The notes: generated from the sequence alone by a model not told the origin. A DNA stretch of 64,000 nucleotides from Dioscorea cayenensis subsp. rotundata (GCF_009730915.1 NC_052489.1:25909916-25973915), one strand, 5' to 3'. Counted from the stretch's first letter, positions 23,686 to 36,190 are shown. A program made the numbers and translations.

Positions 23686-24722
23686 CTGCAAGAAAGTGTT
23701 GCAGTAAATCCAAATGGCCAAGCTACAATGAGAGCTACTATTCTTGTATCTTTTATATGAAAGTGAGCAGATCCATTGATGGGATTTGACCCTTTTTTTT
23801 TTTTTCTTTTTTTTTGATTTTAAGGCAAAGGGAAAGAGAAAGGGACATATTCATTAGAGAGCCCCTTCCCTTCAATAATGTTTGGAAAACACTAGACTTT
23901 GCTCACCAACCTGATTATTATTAGATTAGGGAGACTTAGCTTTTCCAATCAATGCACAATTTCAGGGATTTTTTTTTTTACTCATTTAATCACTTTTGTT
24001 GCTCTAGTTAGGATAATGTGATTATGTATTTAAACTGTATATATTTGAATTACATTGCTTCTCCACCACTTCACTTCATGGTGTTATGTGAAGCCACATA
24101 GCACAATGGCATTCATTAATCAAGCCATCATCTTCTTTTTTTTTTAATATAATTTATTTATTTATAAAATAAGTTAAAATGATCACTTTAACTTTTGCAA
24201 TACTTTTTTTTTTGGCAGGAGACTGAATAAATAAATAAAAAGAAAAGCAAACCAAAGCATCATAAGAACAGTAGTGTTCTCGGACTTTGACCAAGACCTC
24301 CATATCCAAGATTTCACACATAAGATTTGAAAATCTCGAAAAAAAAAATAAATTAAATTAAAAAAAAATAAGTAAAAAATAAAAAGTGGGAGTGGTAGGA
24401 ATGTAATATGTTGAGTTTTATGGGGGTTAATTTGGGAATGAGAGGCATGAGAATATTGGCAGTGAGGAATGATGGGGACACATAGTGACCCGGAGCTCGA
24501 GGATTAGGAAGAGGAAGTAATCATGGAAAACCACTTCCACTTCTTCACTCACTGTCTTTATTGGGCTGTTAATTCCTTTTAATATTCCGGAAAAGCGTTT
24601 CCAAACCGGAAGTGGCCCTGGATTTTCGGGAACTCAAGAACCATTCCCGGGGGAATTTATTCGGATCCGGGCTTGCGGGTTTGGAACCCGACATCACTCT
24701 TTAATTGGTTAGTAAAAATTAA
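22840..24722. other. AT-rich intergenic stretch, no gene seen
   Basis: Upstream flank of the NPH3-like gene. It contains a TAA microsatellite (23643-23682) and several long T or A runs. A G-box-like CACGTG lies near 22985, about 270 bases upstream of the start codon. No domain-bearing ORF. Confidence 0.6.
23643..23682 (+). repeat. (TAA)n microsatellite
   Basis: About 13 uninterrupted TAA units. Confidence 0.95.
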
Positions 24723-25048
24723 TACTCCTTCCCTTTCTTTTTTAAATACATGTATAAAATAGTTATCATTTTATAATATCAAAGTAATATTTATTTATTT
24801 TTTTTAATATTATTTATTTTTAATTTTTTAAGTTATATAAATAAAGAGAGTAATATTTATAGTCCCCAAAAAAATATATGATTTCAAGAGATTGATAGTC
24901 TTTAGGAGTCGTTTGGCATTGTTGTCAATTTCTGTTTTTTGTTTTCAATTTCATATTTTGAAAACAAAACTAAAAAAAAATGTTTGACACCTTGTTTTTG
25001 TTTTCAAAAATTTGACAACAATCCTCGTGTTTTCAAAAAAAGAATGAC

Positions 25049-25241
25049 TTTGGTGAAATTAGATAGGTGTAGTTAGTGTAGTTTACCATTGGATGTTTGA
25101 CACGTGGCATAAGATGAATAATTTTTTAAAAAATGTAAGGATATTATAGGAAAATTATTATATTTTTATATATATTTGGGACACGTGTCACAATGTCAAC
25201 GATAAAATACACTAACTACACCTATATAATTTCACCTAAAT
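25049..25241. mobile_element. foldback MITE with about 60-bp inverted arms
   Basis: The left arm (25049-25109, including GGTGTAGTTAGTGTAG and GACACGTGGC) is the inverted complement of the right arm (25178-25241) with few mismatches. The loop is AT-rich and about 70 bp. The whole could fold into one hairpin. It is nested inside the 24905-25982 element. Confidence 0.82.
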
Positions 25242-25308
25242 CATATATTTTTATGTTTTCAACTTTTTTGAAAACGTGTTCAAAATTATTCCTCCCAACT
25301 CTTCATTT

Positions 25309-25311
<3 letters not shown>

Positions 25312-25346
<35 letters not shown>
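25312..25346 (+). repeat. (CT)n microsatellite
   Basis: About 17 CT units inside the nested element. Confidence 0.95.
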
Positions 25347-25349
<3 letters not shown>

Positions 25350-26112
25350 CTTTTAATTTTTAATTCCTTTTATTTTTTATTTATTTTATTATTTTATTAT
25401 TTTATTTTTTAGAATATCAAATTTTTATTACAAATCACTACTAATAATTTTAAAAAATACATTTTTAAGAAAATATTTAAAAAATTTATTATTTGGACTT
25501 GATATTTTACAAATTAGTTTATATAGTATAAAAAATTATATTTTTATAATGTATTTATAAAAATTATTGGTTTACCTTTGATTTTTAAAAACTAGGATAA
25601 AACATATAATATATATATATAACTTTATTTTTTTAAAAAAAATATGATAGATCCAATTTTAATATATATATATATATTAAATTTTTTAAGGCAAACCCCA
25701 AATTGTGCAATTTTTATGAGATATTTTTTACCCATAAAATACCAGTCTATATTATTAATTTTATTTAATAGTACAATCAAGTAAACTAATATAAAAAATA
25801 AAGTTTTATAAAAAAAAAATAAAAATATGAATATGAAAAAATGATAAAAAAATCATGATATTATAATAACTTTGTGCTAACCAAACGTGTTTTTGTTTTC
25901 ATTTTTTAAAATACTCAATACTTAGTGTATTTTGTTTTTGTTTTCAAAAAAATCAAAAGCAGAAACGATGCCAAACGACCCCTCAGTAATTTGGTTGTTT
26001 TTATGTTAAAATTTAGATAATTTAATGCTATTTTTAATTCTTGTGCAACATCCTTAAATGACATATACTTAGGAATGGAGGGAGTAACAATAATAATTTT
26101 CTTAATAATATA

Positions 26113-26372
26113 CTCCCTAAGGTTCTTTTTTACTTGCGAGATATTTTTTATTTTTTTACTTATCAGTTTAAAAAATTGTAAAATATTAAATATTATTTTT
26201 TAAAATTTTAATAAATTATATTCAACTATATATTTTTTAAAATATTATTTCAAGAAAAATAATTTTAAAAATTAATGTAATTTTGATAAATTTTATATTA
26301 TCAATTAATTTTGATTAATTTTTTTAATCAGCTTCATTTAGTTAAATGGACAAGTAAAAAAAATTGAGAGAG
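26113..26372. mobile_element. second Stowaway-like MITE
   Basis: The left end CTCCCTAAGGTTCTTTTTTA and the inverted right end CTCTCTCAATTTTTTTTACT share the Stowaway-type pattern and are flanked by TA (26111-26112, 26373-26374). About 260 bp, no coding. Confidence 0.65.
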
Positions 26373-27521
26373 TACCATTCAAATGGGAAAAAAAAATATA
26401 ATGAATATGGGACTGATTGACCTCCTTGTGCATTAAGAAAGAACACTAACATTATTATTATTATTATTCTTATTATTATTATTATTATTATTATTATTGA
26501 GCTTTCAGTATTTCCCTTGGGAATAATTTAGAACTGTGACTGACAAAACAAAACAGGAGGATGAAAGGCCAAAAAAAGCAATCTTACCTTTTCTATATTT
26601 AAAAAATTATTTAAGTTTTATTTTTAAGATAAGGAAAAGTAAAAAGTAAAAACAAATGACAGACTAACTGGCATGACTTGGACTAGCATGGTTGGCCGAA
26701 GTAACCAAGGCCAAAATTTGGGTTGGGCCTTTCAAGATTCCTTTGAAAAAAAACCCACCGTTTTGAGTTTGAAATCACCCAATGTTGTTGCTATTATGTC
26801 TATAAAACTTTATTTTTTTTAAAAAAAAAAAATTGAGAATGTAAGAAGGTGGTGATCAAGTTCCACGCAGGTGGTATTTAGAAGGATATCACCCATATTA
26901 TGAGTCACTTAATTGTATTAATTACAGTTGTTTATAGAATTTGTATTTCCACAATAGAATCATAATATTCTCCAGAAAGTATAATATGGGAATCAGGTAA
27001 ATATGAATCTCATATTCTGATGAATGGTTTAAATTGAAGGATGAATGAATGTAATATCAACCTTTAGATATATAGTTAGAGACGAATCTTGACTTTCATC
27101 ATTTATATATGTACCCAAAACTCAAATCCGTTTAGCTTTCGACGTTTAGTGGCAGTTAGGTTCAGTGAATTGGTTGCAATTATTTGGTTTCATGTAACAA
27201 TTAGAATGCACTTCTAATAACATGTAACGAATATATATATATATATATATATATATAATGTAATGTAATATTTTTATCAGTTCGTTCTAAGCTATAATTT
27301 ATTTATTTAAATTCCATAATTAATCCCTCAATGATAATAAAAGGCTAAAAAAGCAAAATAATTTTTTTTTTATATTTTTTTTACAATGCGCAACGCACAG
27401 GAAATAATAAAAGTCTCTCTATGTGTTTTCACTCGGACGACACAGGATTTAGCTTATAAGTCCGCACCCACAGTTAAGAACCCTTCACACCACTGTATCC
27501 AGCGCCAATTCGAACCGCAAG
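26373..27521. other. intergenic stretch, no gene seen
   Basis: AT-rich, with TTA repeats (26451-26498) and a TA repeat near 27232-27257. No supported ORF. Confidence 0.6.
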
Positions 27522-27752
27522 TAGGGGTGTATTTGAGCCGAGCCGTTCGTGAGTAGCTCGGTGTTCGGCTCGATAAAGGCTCGTTCGTGTTTAGCTCATA
27601 TTGTAAACGAGCCAAGTTTGAACATCATTTTCAAGCTCGATTAATAAACGAGCCAAGCTTGAGCAGTCAAAAGCTCGGCTCGTTTTGGCTCGCGAACACA
27701 GCTCGTGACCAAGCTCATGAACAAGCTCGTTTATAAGCTCGATTGTGAGCTC

Positions 27753-27834
<82 letters not shown>

Positions 27835-28420
27835 TAAGGTGTATATGTGACTATGTCATTGTTGTCAATTTGAGTTACACATATAGGGCTATAAACTACT
27901 ATTCGAAGGCTCAGCTCATTAAAAGCTCAGGTCAACTAGTTCATTAAGTTAAATGAACTCATAAGATAAACAAGCCAAGCTTGAACACCACCAAACTCGG
28001 CTCATTAAATCGTGTGAAGAACTCGTTTATTGTATAATTAAAAGCTCGTTTATAATATCATTTACAATTTTATTTGTAACAATCATTAATATAATCAAAC
28101 TCAAATCGAGTTGAGTCACACTTGATAATGATTCATTAAATAAGTTTACTAAATAAAAAAATAAAATATAAAAAAAATAGTCAAGCCTTAATCAAGTTAG
28201 CTAGCTAAGTCTAAGCTTCGAATTTTCTTAACAAGTTGAGCTCGGGCATGAAGCTCGAAAAAAGCTCGATTAGAGCTCGAGCTCGGTTAAAATAGTGACG
28301 AGCCAAGCTTGAACATAAAAAATGAAACTCGAAGAAAGCTCGGCTCGAGGTCAAGCTCAATTAAATAGTAACGAGCCAAATTTGAACAAGGCAAACCTTG
28401 GCTCGGCTCATTTACAGCGG
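27522..28420. mobile_element. non-autonomous hAT-type element rich in GAGCTCG motifs
   Basis: It starts TAGGGGTGTATTTGAGCCGA and ends GGCTCATTTACAGCGG. The ends are imperfect inverted repeats, and the flanks ACCGCAAG (27514-27521) and TCCGCAAG (28421-28428) form an 8-bp target duplication with one mismatch. Dozens of gctcg/cgagc words in both orientations fill the subtermini, a style typical of hAT elements whose transposase binds repeated subterminal motifs. There is no coding; the frames at 27705 and 28322 are chance. Confidence 0.8.
27756..27834 (+). repeat. (TA)n(TG)n(TATATG)n compound microsatellite
   Basis: TA units pass into GT and then about seven TATATG hexamers, inside the hAT-type element. 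Confidence 0.93.
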
Positions 28421-28428
28421 TCCGCAAG

Positions 28429-30086
28429 GAATAAGCGGCCCACAAATCAAGCTTTTCGTAATGGGATCGTGCCCGTTAGACTAAAGGCTCTTTGTCTGAT
28501 TAAGTATAGTTTGGTGGCCAATTGCGAACTTTATGTGAGGCTTGTTTCCAGACAAGAGAAGTAGCCTTCAAGCTAAGCATTTAATCATTGTGCTCACTAA
28601 ACAATTGTACATAACTAGAAAGAGTGAAAACATAAGAAACTCATTCCCCTATTCAGCTAACATTCAATGCCAGGTTGTTCCAGGGCCACATACAATTACA
28701 AATCATTGATGATAAATCTCAGATTCTTGGATTTCATAGAGCAATATATCTATCTATACGTCCAGGTTAAATTACAGCCATATATACTTTTACTACAAAA
28801 TCAATGTACTTCCATAGTTTGGTCAGCAGGAAAAGAAAGAAAGCTTCCCTCTCTTCATGGAGAGAGAGGCTTGATACATAGACAGCTCCAGCAAATAAAT
28901 CAGAAATGCATGTTATTATAATAGATCTTCAGATATTCCATGCACACTGAGTGAGAATTTTCCATTTGCTCCTACAGTTCATTGAGTCCTCATCCCCCAC
29001 CAAACAGCTAAGCCATTAATACATGAGTCCAAATCACAGATTTGTATCTCTGTTTGCCAATCTTTCGCCTTAAAAGCTGAATCATGAATCAGACAGATCA
29101 ATCAAGGACTGAAGAAAAAAAAATGACTTGAATCTAAATATTATCTTCCTCCATTGATAGCAGAGGTGGAGAAGTAAGTATTTTCATCAGATTTCACCAA
29201 CAAATCAAGAGGTACACTTGTTATTGAAGGCATGCAGCTTCTGACCCATGCTGTGATAACATAGTGTGCCCGGTGCCATTAAGAACAGCCTGCCTGTTTG
29301 TGTCTTATTTGCAGTGAATTTACATGCTTGTATCTTAGTTTCAACAATTCTATGCATCTAGTTATGGGCTGACCATATTCTTTCATGAAAAACAGAGAGA
29401 ATCTTTCAAAAGGAAAACATGCAACTCATACATGACCAAGACCTGTATTGATATTAGGCAGTAAAAAAAGTCATTAGATATCATAAACAATTCTGTCTCG
29501 ACTGCAAGCTTTCAGATGAATATGAAGAAATCATATTGATCTAAGAAGGAAGTATAAAACTAATTTCCATGACTAGTAAACACAAAGCAGAAATATAGAA
29601 GAAGAGGAATGCATACCAGGGAAAATTAGATATAAGAAATAAATCAAATATCAGCTTTATTTGCAAATCCAACGTGAATACAGCAACCAAAGAAACAATA
29701 ATCCAAACAATTCCAGGCCAAAACATAGCAGGAAGTACCTTCTCCCTAGTATGCCTCCATGGCAAATGGATTTCCTTCCAAGAATGAGAAGTTACAATTG
29801 TTAGTTAGAAGGACTGGAATAATCCAAACAGATCAAAGAACATCCACAAAAGAATACATGGTCTGATATTGAGCAATTTCCACAACCAAAGTCTAAATCT
29901 ACAATGTGCAAAAATCCATCTGAAAATGATTGTTGACCAGAAAAGAGAGCGATGGCACTCTTATCAATTCTGTACACATCAGGCATTTGAAGGAATACAG
30001 CACCCGGGGGCTTGTGCATCTTCAGTTATCAACGAGGAAGGGACCATGTTCATGTTCGTGTTCATTGTTCATCAGATGCCAATGAT
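28429..30086. other. intergenic and 3' flank of the DUF1191 gene
   Basis: Moderately AT-rich. The part next to 30087 is probably the minus-strand 3' UTR. No domain-bearing ORF is present; the frames at 28667, 29541 and 29801-30019 have no recognisable content. Confidence 0.5.
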
Positions 30087-31037
30087 TTATGCAACATATT
30101 CATTCTCAAGCATTGGTTGGGTGCGTGTACCATATGCCACAGGTGCCTGAGCATTCCCAACCCTCGCCATCCGTAAAGTTTCCCCTACTTCAGCATGCTG
30201 CTCCATCTTTGCCACCTTCTTCTTTTGCGTGTATCTGAGTAACAGTCCCAAAAGCCAAGCAGCCAATACTAGAATGACAAAGCCTCCCAGCACACCACCA
30301 ACAATCTTCCACACCGTTGAATTGTGACTCTTGTGACGCACAGGAATAGGACCTACATTTGGCCCGGCACTTGGTGCTGGAGAAGGAGCAAGCCCAGTAG
30401 AATTGACAACAATGGAGAAGTGCCCCTGCCGATAAGTCGAACATACATTGTCCGTCACCAATTCTCGAAACTCCGGTGAGCCATCCAAATTAAACCACAC
30501 ACACTTTGGAGTAAGCCCACTGGGCACTGGAGCCACATTTGTGAAGTTTATCGAAATAGGCAATTTTGAAGCCACAAAATCAATCTCTGGCAAGTTGGTT
30601 GCTGATAAATTTGCTGCATCATAGATTAGAAGGCTGAGTACAGGAGCCAGATACCTGAAACCAGGCAATGGGTAGTAAACTGAAGACCAGTTACCCAAAT
30701 TCTGGTAAACAAACACAAGCCTCTCAACATAGGGATGAACCCAAACCCCAACAGGTATATCAAATTCCTTGAAGCTGTGAACCCCTCTGCCCAACAAACT
30801 CCCACTTCGAAGTCTAAGAACGGAAACCTTGATACCAGTGAGATTGACAGGCACATTGGCATCATATATCACTCCAGTGTGAGGACGAACAAAAGCACTG
30901 AAACCATAGCCTTGGAGAACTGAATCCAGTTGTTTGGCAGGAATAGTAGAAGAGCCTGGCGACTGAGCTTTGTACTGATAAGCAGAGAGAAGCACGACAA
31001 ATGTGATAAAGATAATGAAGCCCTGGAAAGACTCCAT
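30087..31037 (-). CDS. DUF1191 single-pass membrane protein, single exon
   Basis: Plant-specific DUF1191 family; function unknown. The chosen ATG at 31037 (MESFQGF) gives 316 residues; the longer frame starts on a non-ATG codon. A hydrophobic signal peptide (about 1-25) is followed by an extracellular domain with several N-glycosylation sequons and two cysteines (179, 199). A Pro/Ser/Ala-rich linker (PSPAPSAGP) leads to a transmembrane helix (about 245-267) and a basic cytoplasmic start (RYTQKKKV), then a short tail ending ENEYVA. Type I topology is inferred. The frame is clean and intronless. From memory, Arabidopsis has a DUF1191 gene (At3g08600) near the NPH3-family gene At3g08570, so the neighbourhood with 18991-22716 may be conserved microsynteny. 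Upstream, at about 31200-31040, lies a leader-like stretch. Confidence 0.88.
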   Translation of the reverse strand: MESFQGFIIFITFVVLLSAYQYKAQSPGSSTIPAKQLDSVLQGYGFSAFVRPHTGVIYDANVPVNLTGIKVSVLRLRSGSLLGRGVHSFKEFDIPVGVWVHPYVERLVFVYQNLGNWSSVYYPLPGFRYLAPVLSLLIYDAANLSATNLPEIDFVASKLPISINFTNVAPVPSGLTPKCVWFNLDGSPEFRELVTDNVCSTYRQGHFSIVVNSTGLAPSPAPSAGPNVGPIPVRHKSHNSTVWKIVGGVLGGFVILVLAAWLLGLLLRYTQKKKVAKMEQHAEVGETLRMARVGNAQAPVAYGTRTQPMLENEYVA

Positions 31038-33249
31038 CGATGCAGAGAACCTCAACCAATGCTTGATTATTTAAAGAACGACAACTGGAGCCCCAGATCC
31101 CCTCCTTCAAGATAATTGCGAAAGGGATCTGGGCAACAGAGCGCGAGAAGAAGAGAAACCCCAATGGAGCTAAAAGAGAAGGGCTACAACCTTTGTAACC
31201 AAACCATGAGATCCCTGCTCCATTTTTCTCCGAAAAACTTCAAAAGAAAAATATAAAAAAATCTCAGCTTTCAGCGATGCATTGATACAAAACCACCAAA
31301 AGAACGAATTTTTATCTTCTCCACACTCTCTGCTTCAAGCCTTCAACAATGCCGCTGATTCTCATCAATTTTCCACACAAAAATCCTACAAAAACCTACC
31401 AAATTCAACACAAAACTCGAATAAATCCCTTGGTTGAAGCTCCCCACAAACCAAATCCAACAGAAAACTCTACACCAAGCGCAATAAAAGCAATAAAAAA
31501 AAAAACCCTGAAAAACATCCGCAAATTACCTCAATCCGCACGGATCAAAACAGGAAATCTCACCCTAATCACTCCAGAACCGCAGCAACAATCGACCACC
31601 GCCGCATTCCCACAAACAGCAGATCCCACGGAACCGAAAAATCCGAACGGAATCCACCCAAATCTCCAACGAAAGAACCAAGATTTCCAGCAATTCAGAC
31701 TCCCAAAATTCCTAAAAAATCACTCACACTCATTATAAATCACTGAAAAAAATAAAAAAATCTTCGAAAAATAAAAAAATAAATTAAAAAGAAAGATCAC
31801 GAGGGGGTTACGGAGAATAAGAACACACTGATAAACCCCACTGTCATACATGAAATGACTATAATACCCCTCTTGCTTTAACGGCGCTCACCTTCCCTTC
31901 TCTCTTTACCTCTGGGAATTTTGCTTTTAGTCCTCTTTCCCAACGTCTGGATTCCATTCTGAAACTTTTTCTTTTGAGGATGTTTTTGCAAAGAAGTACT
32001 GGTCGGGTGGACTTTGACCTTTACCAACTACGAGATCTTGACCGTTGGATATCAATCGTCCGGCTTGATGAGAAGCCACTGAGATATTTATCTTATTAAA
32101 AGATTTAGATGCTTATTGAGGTGCAAGCTCATACTTTTTGAAACTTTTTTTATTTATAAATAAATTTTAATTAAAAAAAAAAAGGCCATACCCAACTTTT
32201 TCCGCCAGAAATTACAATATAAAAATTATATTTTTTTTACAAAAATAAAAAGAAAAATTAAGTGGAAGCATTGCGTTTCGTGTTCGCAAAGGGATGGTCC
32301 AGTGATTGGACGGTGGTGATCATTCACGTCGGTTAGGTCATGGACGCACTCTTCTCAAGTGCACCCGTGAACATGCGCTACTGTTGCAACGAATCCAGCC
32401 GCACGATCAACCTCGAGATAAGACTTCAGATCTGATCGGCAGACAGCTGGTTGTTAGGAGTTGTTTTTTGTCGTGTAGTTGTCGCCACGTGGCATCCATT
32501 ACTGGTCGGCTCGTGTCCTAGCTGGAGAACATTGGACTCTTTTGAGTTTTTGGCGTCTTCTGCCACGTGGAATATTGTAGCTTTTCACGGTGGACAAACG
32601 TGTCAGTATATGATTGGCAACTTCCAAAGATAAACTTAAATTACTATTTAATTTAAGGTTTTTTAATTAAAAAAAATAAATCATGATTATAGGTTTCGAT
32701 ACTGTTTCGATTTCATTTGTTACAATTAGAATATATTATGTTATATCAATCATATCATGAAAAAAATTGGTTTTTGTTGAGGGCCTAACCACTAATGTTA
32801 GTTATGTACTTATGTTACTTAGCTTTTGAGTTTTGAGCTCAATAAACAAAAATGAATAAAATTTTATTTGTTTTATTAATAAATTACAGACAATGACACA
32901 TGAAGGTGCCACGCCATTTGCACATATACAGGGGATCTTGTACACTATGCATTAGATGAAATTTAAAACTCTCAACGGGGACGAATGTCTTAACTATTAG
33001 ACTAACTAAATCAGAGTGAAAACATATTTAAAAATAATAATTTTATTTTAAATTAATTATTAATGATATAAAATAGTAAAATTTTAAAATAAATAAAGCT
33101 AAAAAGACTTGGGTGATTTGACCCTAGGATTCTTTTATTTTCTTAATTCCTCAATTTATGAAGGATCTATTAAAAGTTAGATGGACTAGGTTGTGGTCTG
33201 ATCCAGATATTGATCACCCGGGGTGCCGATTAGTGAGCTGAAAAATTCT
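31038..33249. other. 5' flank of the DUF1191 gene and spacer, no further gene seen
   Basis: About 31040-31740 is A/C-rich on the plus strand and likely includes the DUF1191 leader and promoter. The 129-codon frame at 31349-31738 is low-complexity Lys/Asn/Pro-rich and rejected. The 32270-32640 patch is less AT-rich, but no family is recognised. Confidence 0.5.
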
Positions 33250-34495
33250 TAATCTTCCCACCTTTGACCTAGCTTTGCTAGGGAAATGGTGGTGGAAGTG
33301 TTTGGTAGACCCTGAGTGGTATGGTGCTGTTGTCATTCACTTTAATTATGGGACTGATTGTTGGAATTTGTTTAAAAGGCATACTGGCCGTATTTCTTTC
33401 TTTTGGCGAGGTGTGATCAATTGTCTTCCGGCCTTCCGCAAGTGTGTTTCACATAAAATCAATTTAGGCACTGAGACTCTTTTTTGGAAAGATAATTGGA
33501 TTGAGGGAAGGGCACCTATGTACCTGTGGCCTGAGGATTTTCAGGCCTCTTGTGCTTCTAACAGTATTGTTAGTGAGCTTGCTAATGTGCTGGAGAGATT
33601 GTCTTTCAGCACTTTCCCTGATTTGCGGCTGCTGAGGGATCAACTGCATTCTTCGAGCAGGTTGGTGAGGGACCAAAAAAGGTGGTGTCTTACGGGGAAT
33701 AGCATCTTCTCAGTTAAATCATTCTATAACTTTTAAATTGATGGCTGCTTGCGTTGCGCGGTCACTAGGCTTTTTTGGAAGAATGCGTGTCCTAAGAAGA
33801 TCAACTTGTTCAACTGGTTGGTGTGGAAGAACAAAATCCTATCTTTGGATGTGCTTGAGAGAAAACTTTGCAATCGGTTGCCTACGGCTACTTGTGTCTT
33901 GTGCCATTCGGACGTTGAATCTGTGGAGCATTTGTTTTTGTTGTGTCCTATTTCTATTCAAGTGTGGAGGTACTTTGTGAATCTTCTACAGTTACCGGAT
34001 GTGCCTTGCTCTATGGATTTGGTCTGGGGTGCATGGAGACTGGGGTTAAGGCCCTCGGTTAGGGACTTGGGTGTGTTATTGATTAAGGCTCTTGTGTGGA
34101 ACATTTGGCTTGCTAGGAATGATTGTATTTTTAATGCTAATGTGGTTCCTGTTCATGTTCTTATCCTAAAGATTAATCGTATGATTTTATCCTGGTTCTC
34201 AACAGCTTCTGAGGATTCTTAAGCGAAGCTTGAAGATTCGATCGATAGCATTCGGCGCAATCTGTTATTCACGACCAGGGCACAGGCTAAACTTTCATTT
34301 GCGCGGTGCTTTGAGGAAGTATTTTGCTTTCTGTTTGGGCTTTCTTGTGTGGGGTTCTGTGTTGTTGAACCACATCTAGTGGTGTTTTTGTAATGTTGTT
34401 GTCTTTTGTTCTGACTATAATCACTTTTTTGGTGGGCGCTTTTGTACTTTTTAGTTATTAATAGTAGTGGTTTATCCATCTTTTAAAAAAAAAAA
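33250..34495 (+). mobile_element. L1-type LINE 3' fragment
   Basis: A 3' end of LINE ORF2. One frame (33275-33736) reads LLGKWWWKCL, ETLFWKDNWIEG and similar phrases typical between RT and the zinc-binding end. After a stop and frame change, 33749-34222 carries the zf-RVT part (LFNWLVWKNKILSLDVL, CVLCHSDVESVEHLFLLC, WNIWLARNDCIF). A poly(A) tail lies at 34485-34495. No reverse transcriptase core is present, so it is a 5'-truncated dead insertion. The 5' boundary is approximate and no target duplication was identified. Confidence 0.88.
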
Positions 34496-35199
34496 GTTCG
34501 TTCGAAAAACATTTTCTTAAGTTTATTTTTTTATAAAAAAAAAAATAGATATTTAGAAGATGTACAGATTTTTCTTTTTCTTTTAAAAATTAAAACGGGT
34601 TTTGTGGGAAAATTGAAATAGTTTCTAAAATATAGAATTTCTTTAGAAGGGAAAAGAAATAATTAAAATTTATGATATTTTCGTATAAGAAATGCTAAAT
34701 TATGAAAGTACTTGTGGAGCTACTTTAAATAACTATTACTTTTGTTTAGTTAAAAATTAAGTAAATCAAATCATCATTGAAGTAAAATAAATTTTTTCGC
34801 CAATGATATCTGAGTCTATTAACACTAAATCTAATACATAGAGTGTTTATATCTTGCCAAAAGAATGAATCCTAATCTTTACAAAATAAAAGCACGTATA
34901 TGTAAGTTATTAACTCCACACCGCAAAAGATGAAAATTCTAAACTCTTAGATTAGTTTTATGTCAAAAATATTTTTAAAATTTGAAAAATAAAAAAATAG
35001 TATCTCCATCAATTGGATAGTGTTCAAAGATCAAACAAATTTTTTTCTTTAATAGGTGAAAAAATCACTTTCCTCAAGTAATATTCATCCACCTTGGTGA
35101 AAGAAAGAATTGCCACCATCCTAGTTGTTTAAGTAAAAGTAAATATATGTAAAAATAAAATGTGCAATGATTGAAACATGCTGTTAATGTGAACTACTT
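34496..35199. other. AT-rich spacer, no gene seen
   Basis: No repeat or ORF of note. Confidence 0.6.
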
Positions 35200-35207
35200 C
35201 TCTCAAT

Positions 35208-36003
35208 CATGGTTGTCAAAATTGGACCGACCCGGCCGGTTTGATCGTAAAAACCGAGAACCGGCCATAAGGCCGGTCCAATTACCCCCTTTGACTCGGC
35301 CTTATAATAACCCGGACAAAAACCCGATGAACCGGCCGGTTTGCTCGAAAACCGGTGACCCAGCCGGATCAAACGGGTTAAAAAAATAAAATGAGGGAGC
35401 CGAAAGTGACGGCAAGAGAGGAAAAATAGGAAGAGAATGACAGTGGGAGAAGCCGATGATGAGAGGAAGTGAGGCAGCGGGGGTGAAAGGAAAATAAAAC
35501 AAAAGAAAAGACCGATGGCGGTGAAATGAAATGAAGTGCGGCCGAAGAGATAAGGAGAAGCCAGTTAGAGAGAGAGAAGATTGAATACTAGAATAGTGGA
35601 AGATGAAATTTTAATTTATTTATTTATTTATTTATTTCCTGTTTTTAGTCACTAGAAAGGATGAGAGTCCCGAGAGGATTATTTAGTTTTTTTATTAATA
35701 TTTTATATTTTAAAAAATTTATAATATTATATTAAATTAAAATTCTAAATATTAAATTTAATTGTATTTCTAATATTTTAAAAATAATATATATATAATT
35801 ATAGTTTTAAATATATTTAATTAATTGTGTCTTTAATTATTATAATATAAGTTATATTATTTTTATCATTATTAATTATTATAATATTTTTTAATATTTT
35901 ATTATTGACCCCGGTTCAACCGCGGTTCGACTCGGTTGAACCCATCGACCCCTGACCCCTGGATTTGGCCGGGTCAATGCCCGGACCAGGTCTGACAACC
36001 TTG
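35208..36003. mobile_element. non-autonomous hAT-like element with CATGGTTGTCA ends
   Basis: The left end CATGGTTGTCAAAATTGGACCG and the inverted right end CAAGGTTGTCAGACCTGGTCCG match with few changes. The flanking CTCTCAAT (35200-35207 and 36004-36011) is a perfect 8-bp duplication. Subterminal regions repeat gaccggccgg/ccgggtc words. There is no transposase. Confidence 0.85.
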
Positions 36004-36190
36004 CTCTCAATACTGCAAAGTGGATAAATGTGCTTTTAATTAAAAACAAAAAAATTCGAGATGAATGATATAGAATACCTTTATATTATTATCATTGATA
36101 AAATGTAATAAAATTTAAAAAATAATAATAAAAAATACTAGGAAATAATAACAAAATATGAAAATAAAATAAAACAATAAACACTTCGAA

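Larger units (their letters stand above)
24905..25982. mobile_element. non-autonomous TIR element with GGGTCGTTTGGCA ends
   Basis: The left end GGAGTCGTTTGGCATTGTT is the inverted complement, with few differences, of the right end AACGATGCCAAACGACCCC. Both continue into TTTTGTTTTCAA-rich subtermini. It has no coding and is AT-rich. The target duplication is not clear, so the superfamily is open. It sits inside the Stowaway-like MITE and contains a foldback element. Confidence 0.75.
24725..26084. mobile_element. Stowaway-like MITE, split by a nested element
   Basis: The left end CTCCTTCCCTTTC and the inverted right end CTCCCTCCATTCC are flanked by TA on both sides (24723-24724, 26085-26086), the Tc1/mariner-type signature. 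The element would be about 280 bp without the internal insertion at 24905-25982. Confidence 0.65.

Noticed and set aside
31349..31738. 129-codon plus-strand frame rich in Lys, Asn and Pro
   Set aside because: A/C-rich leader region of the oppositely oriented DUF1191 gene; no domain, low complexity.
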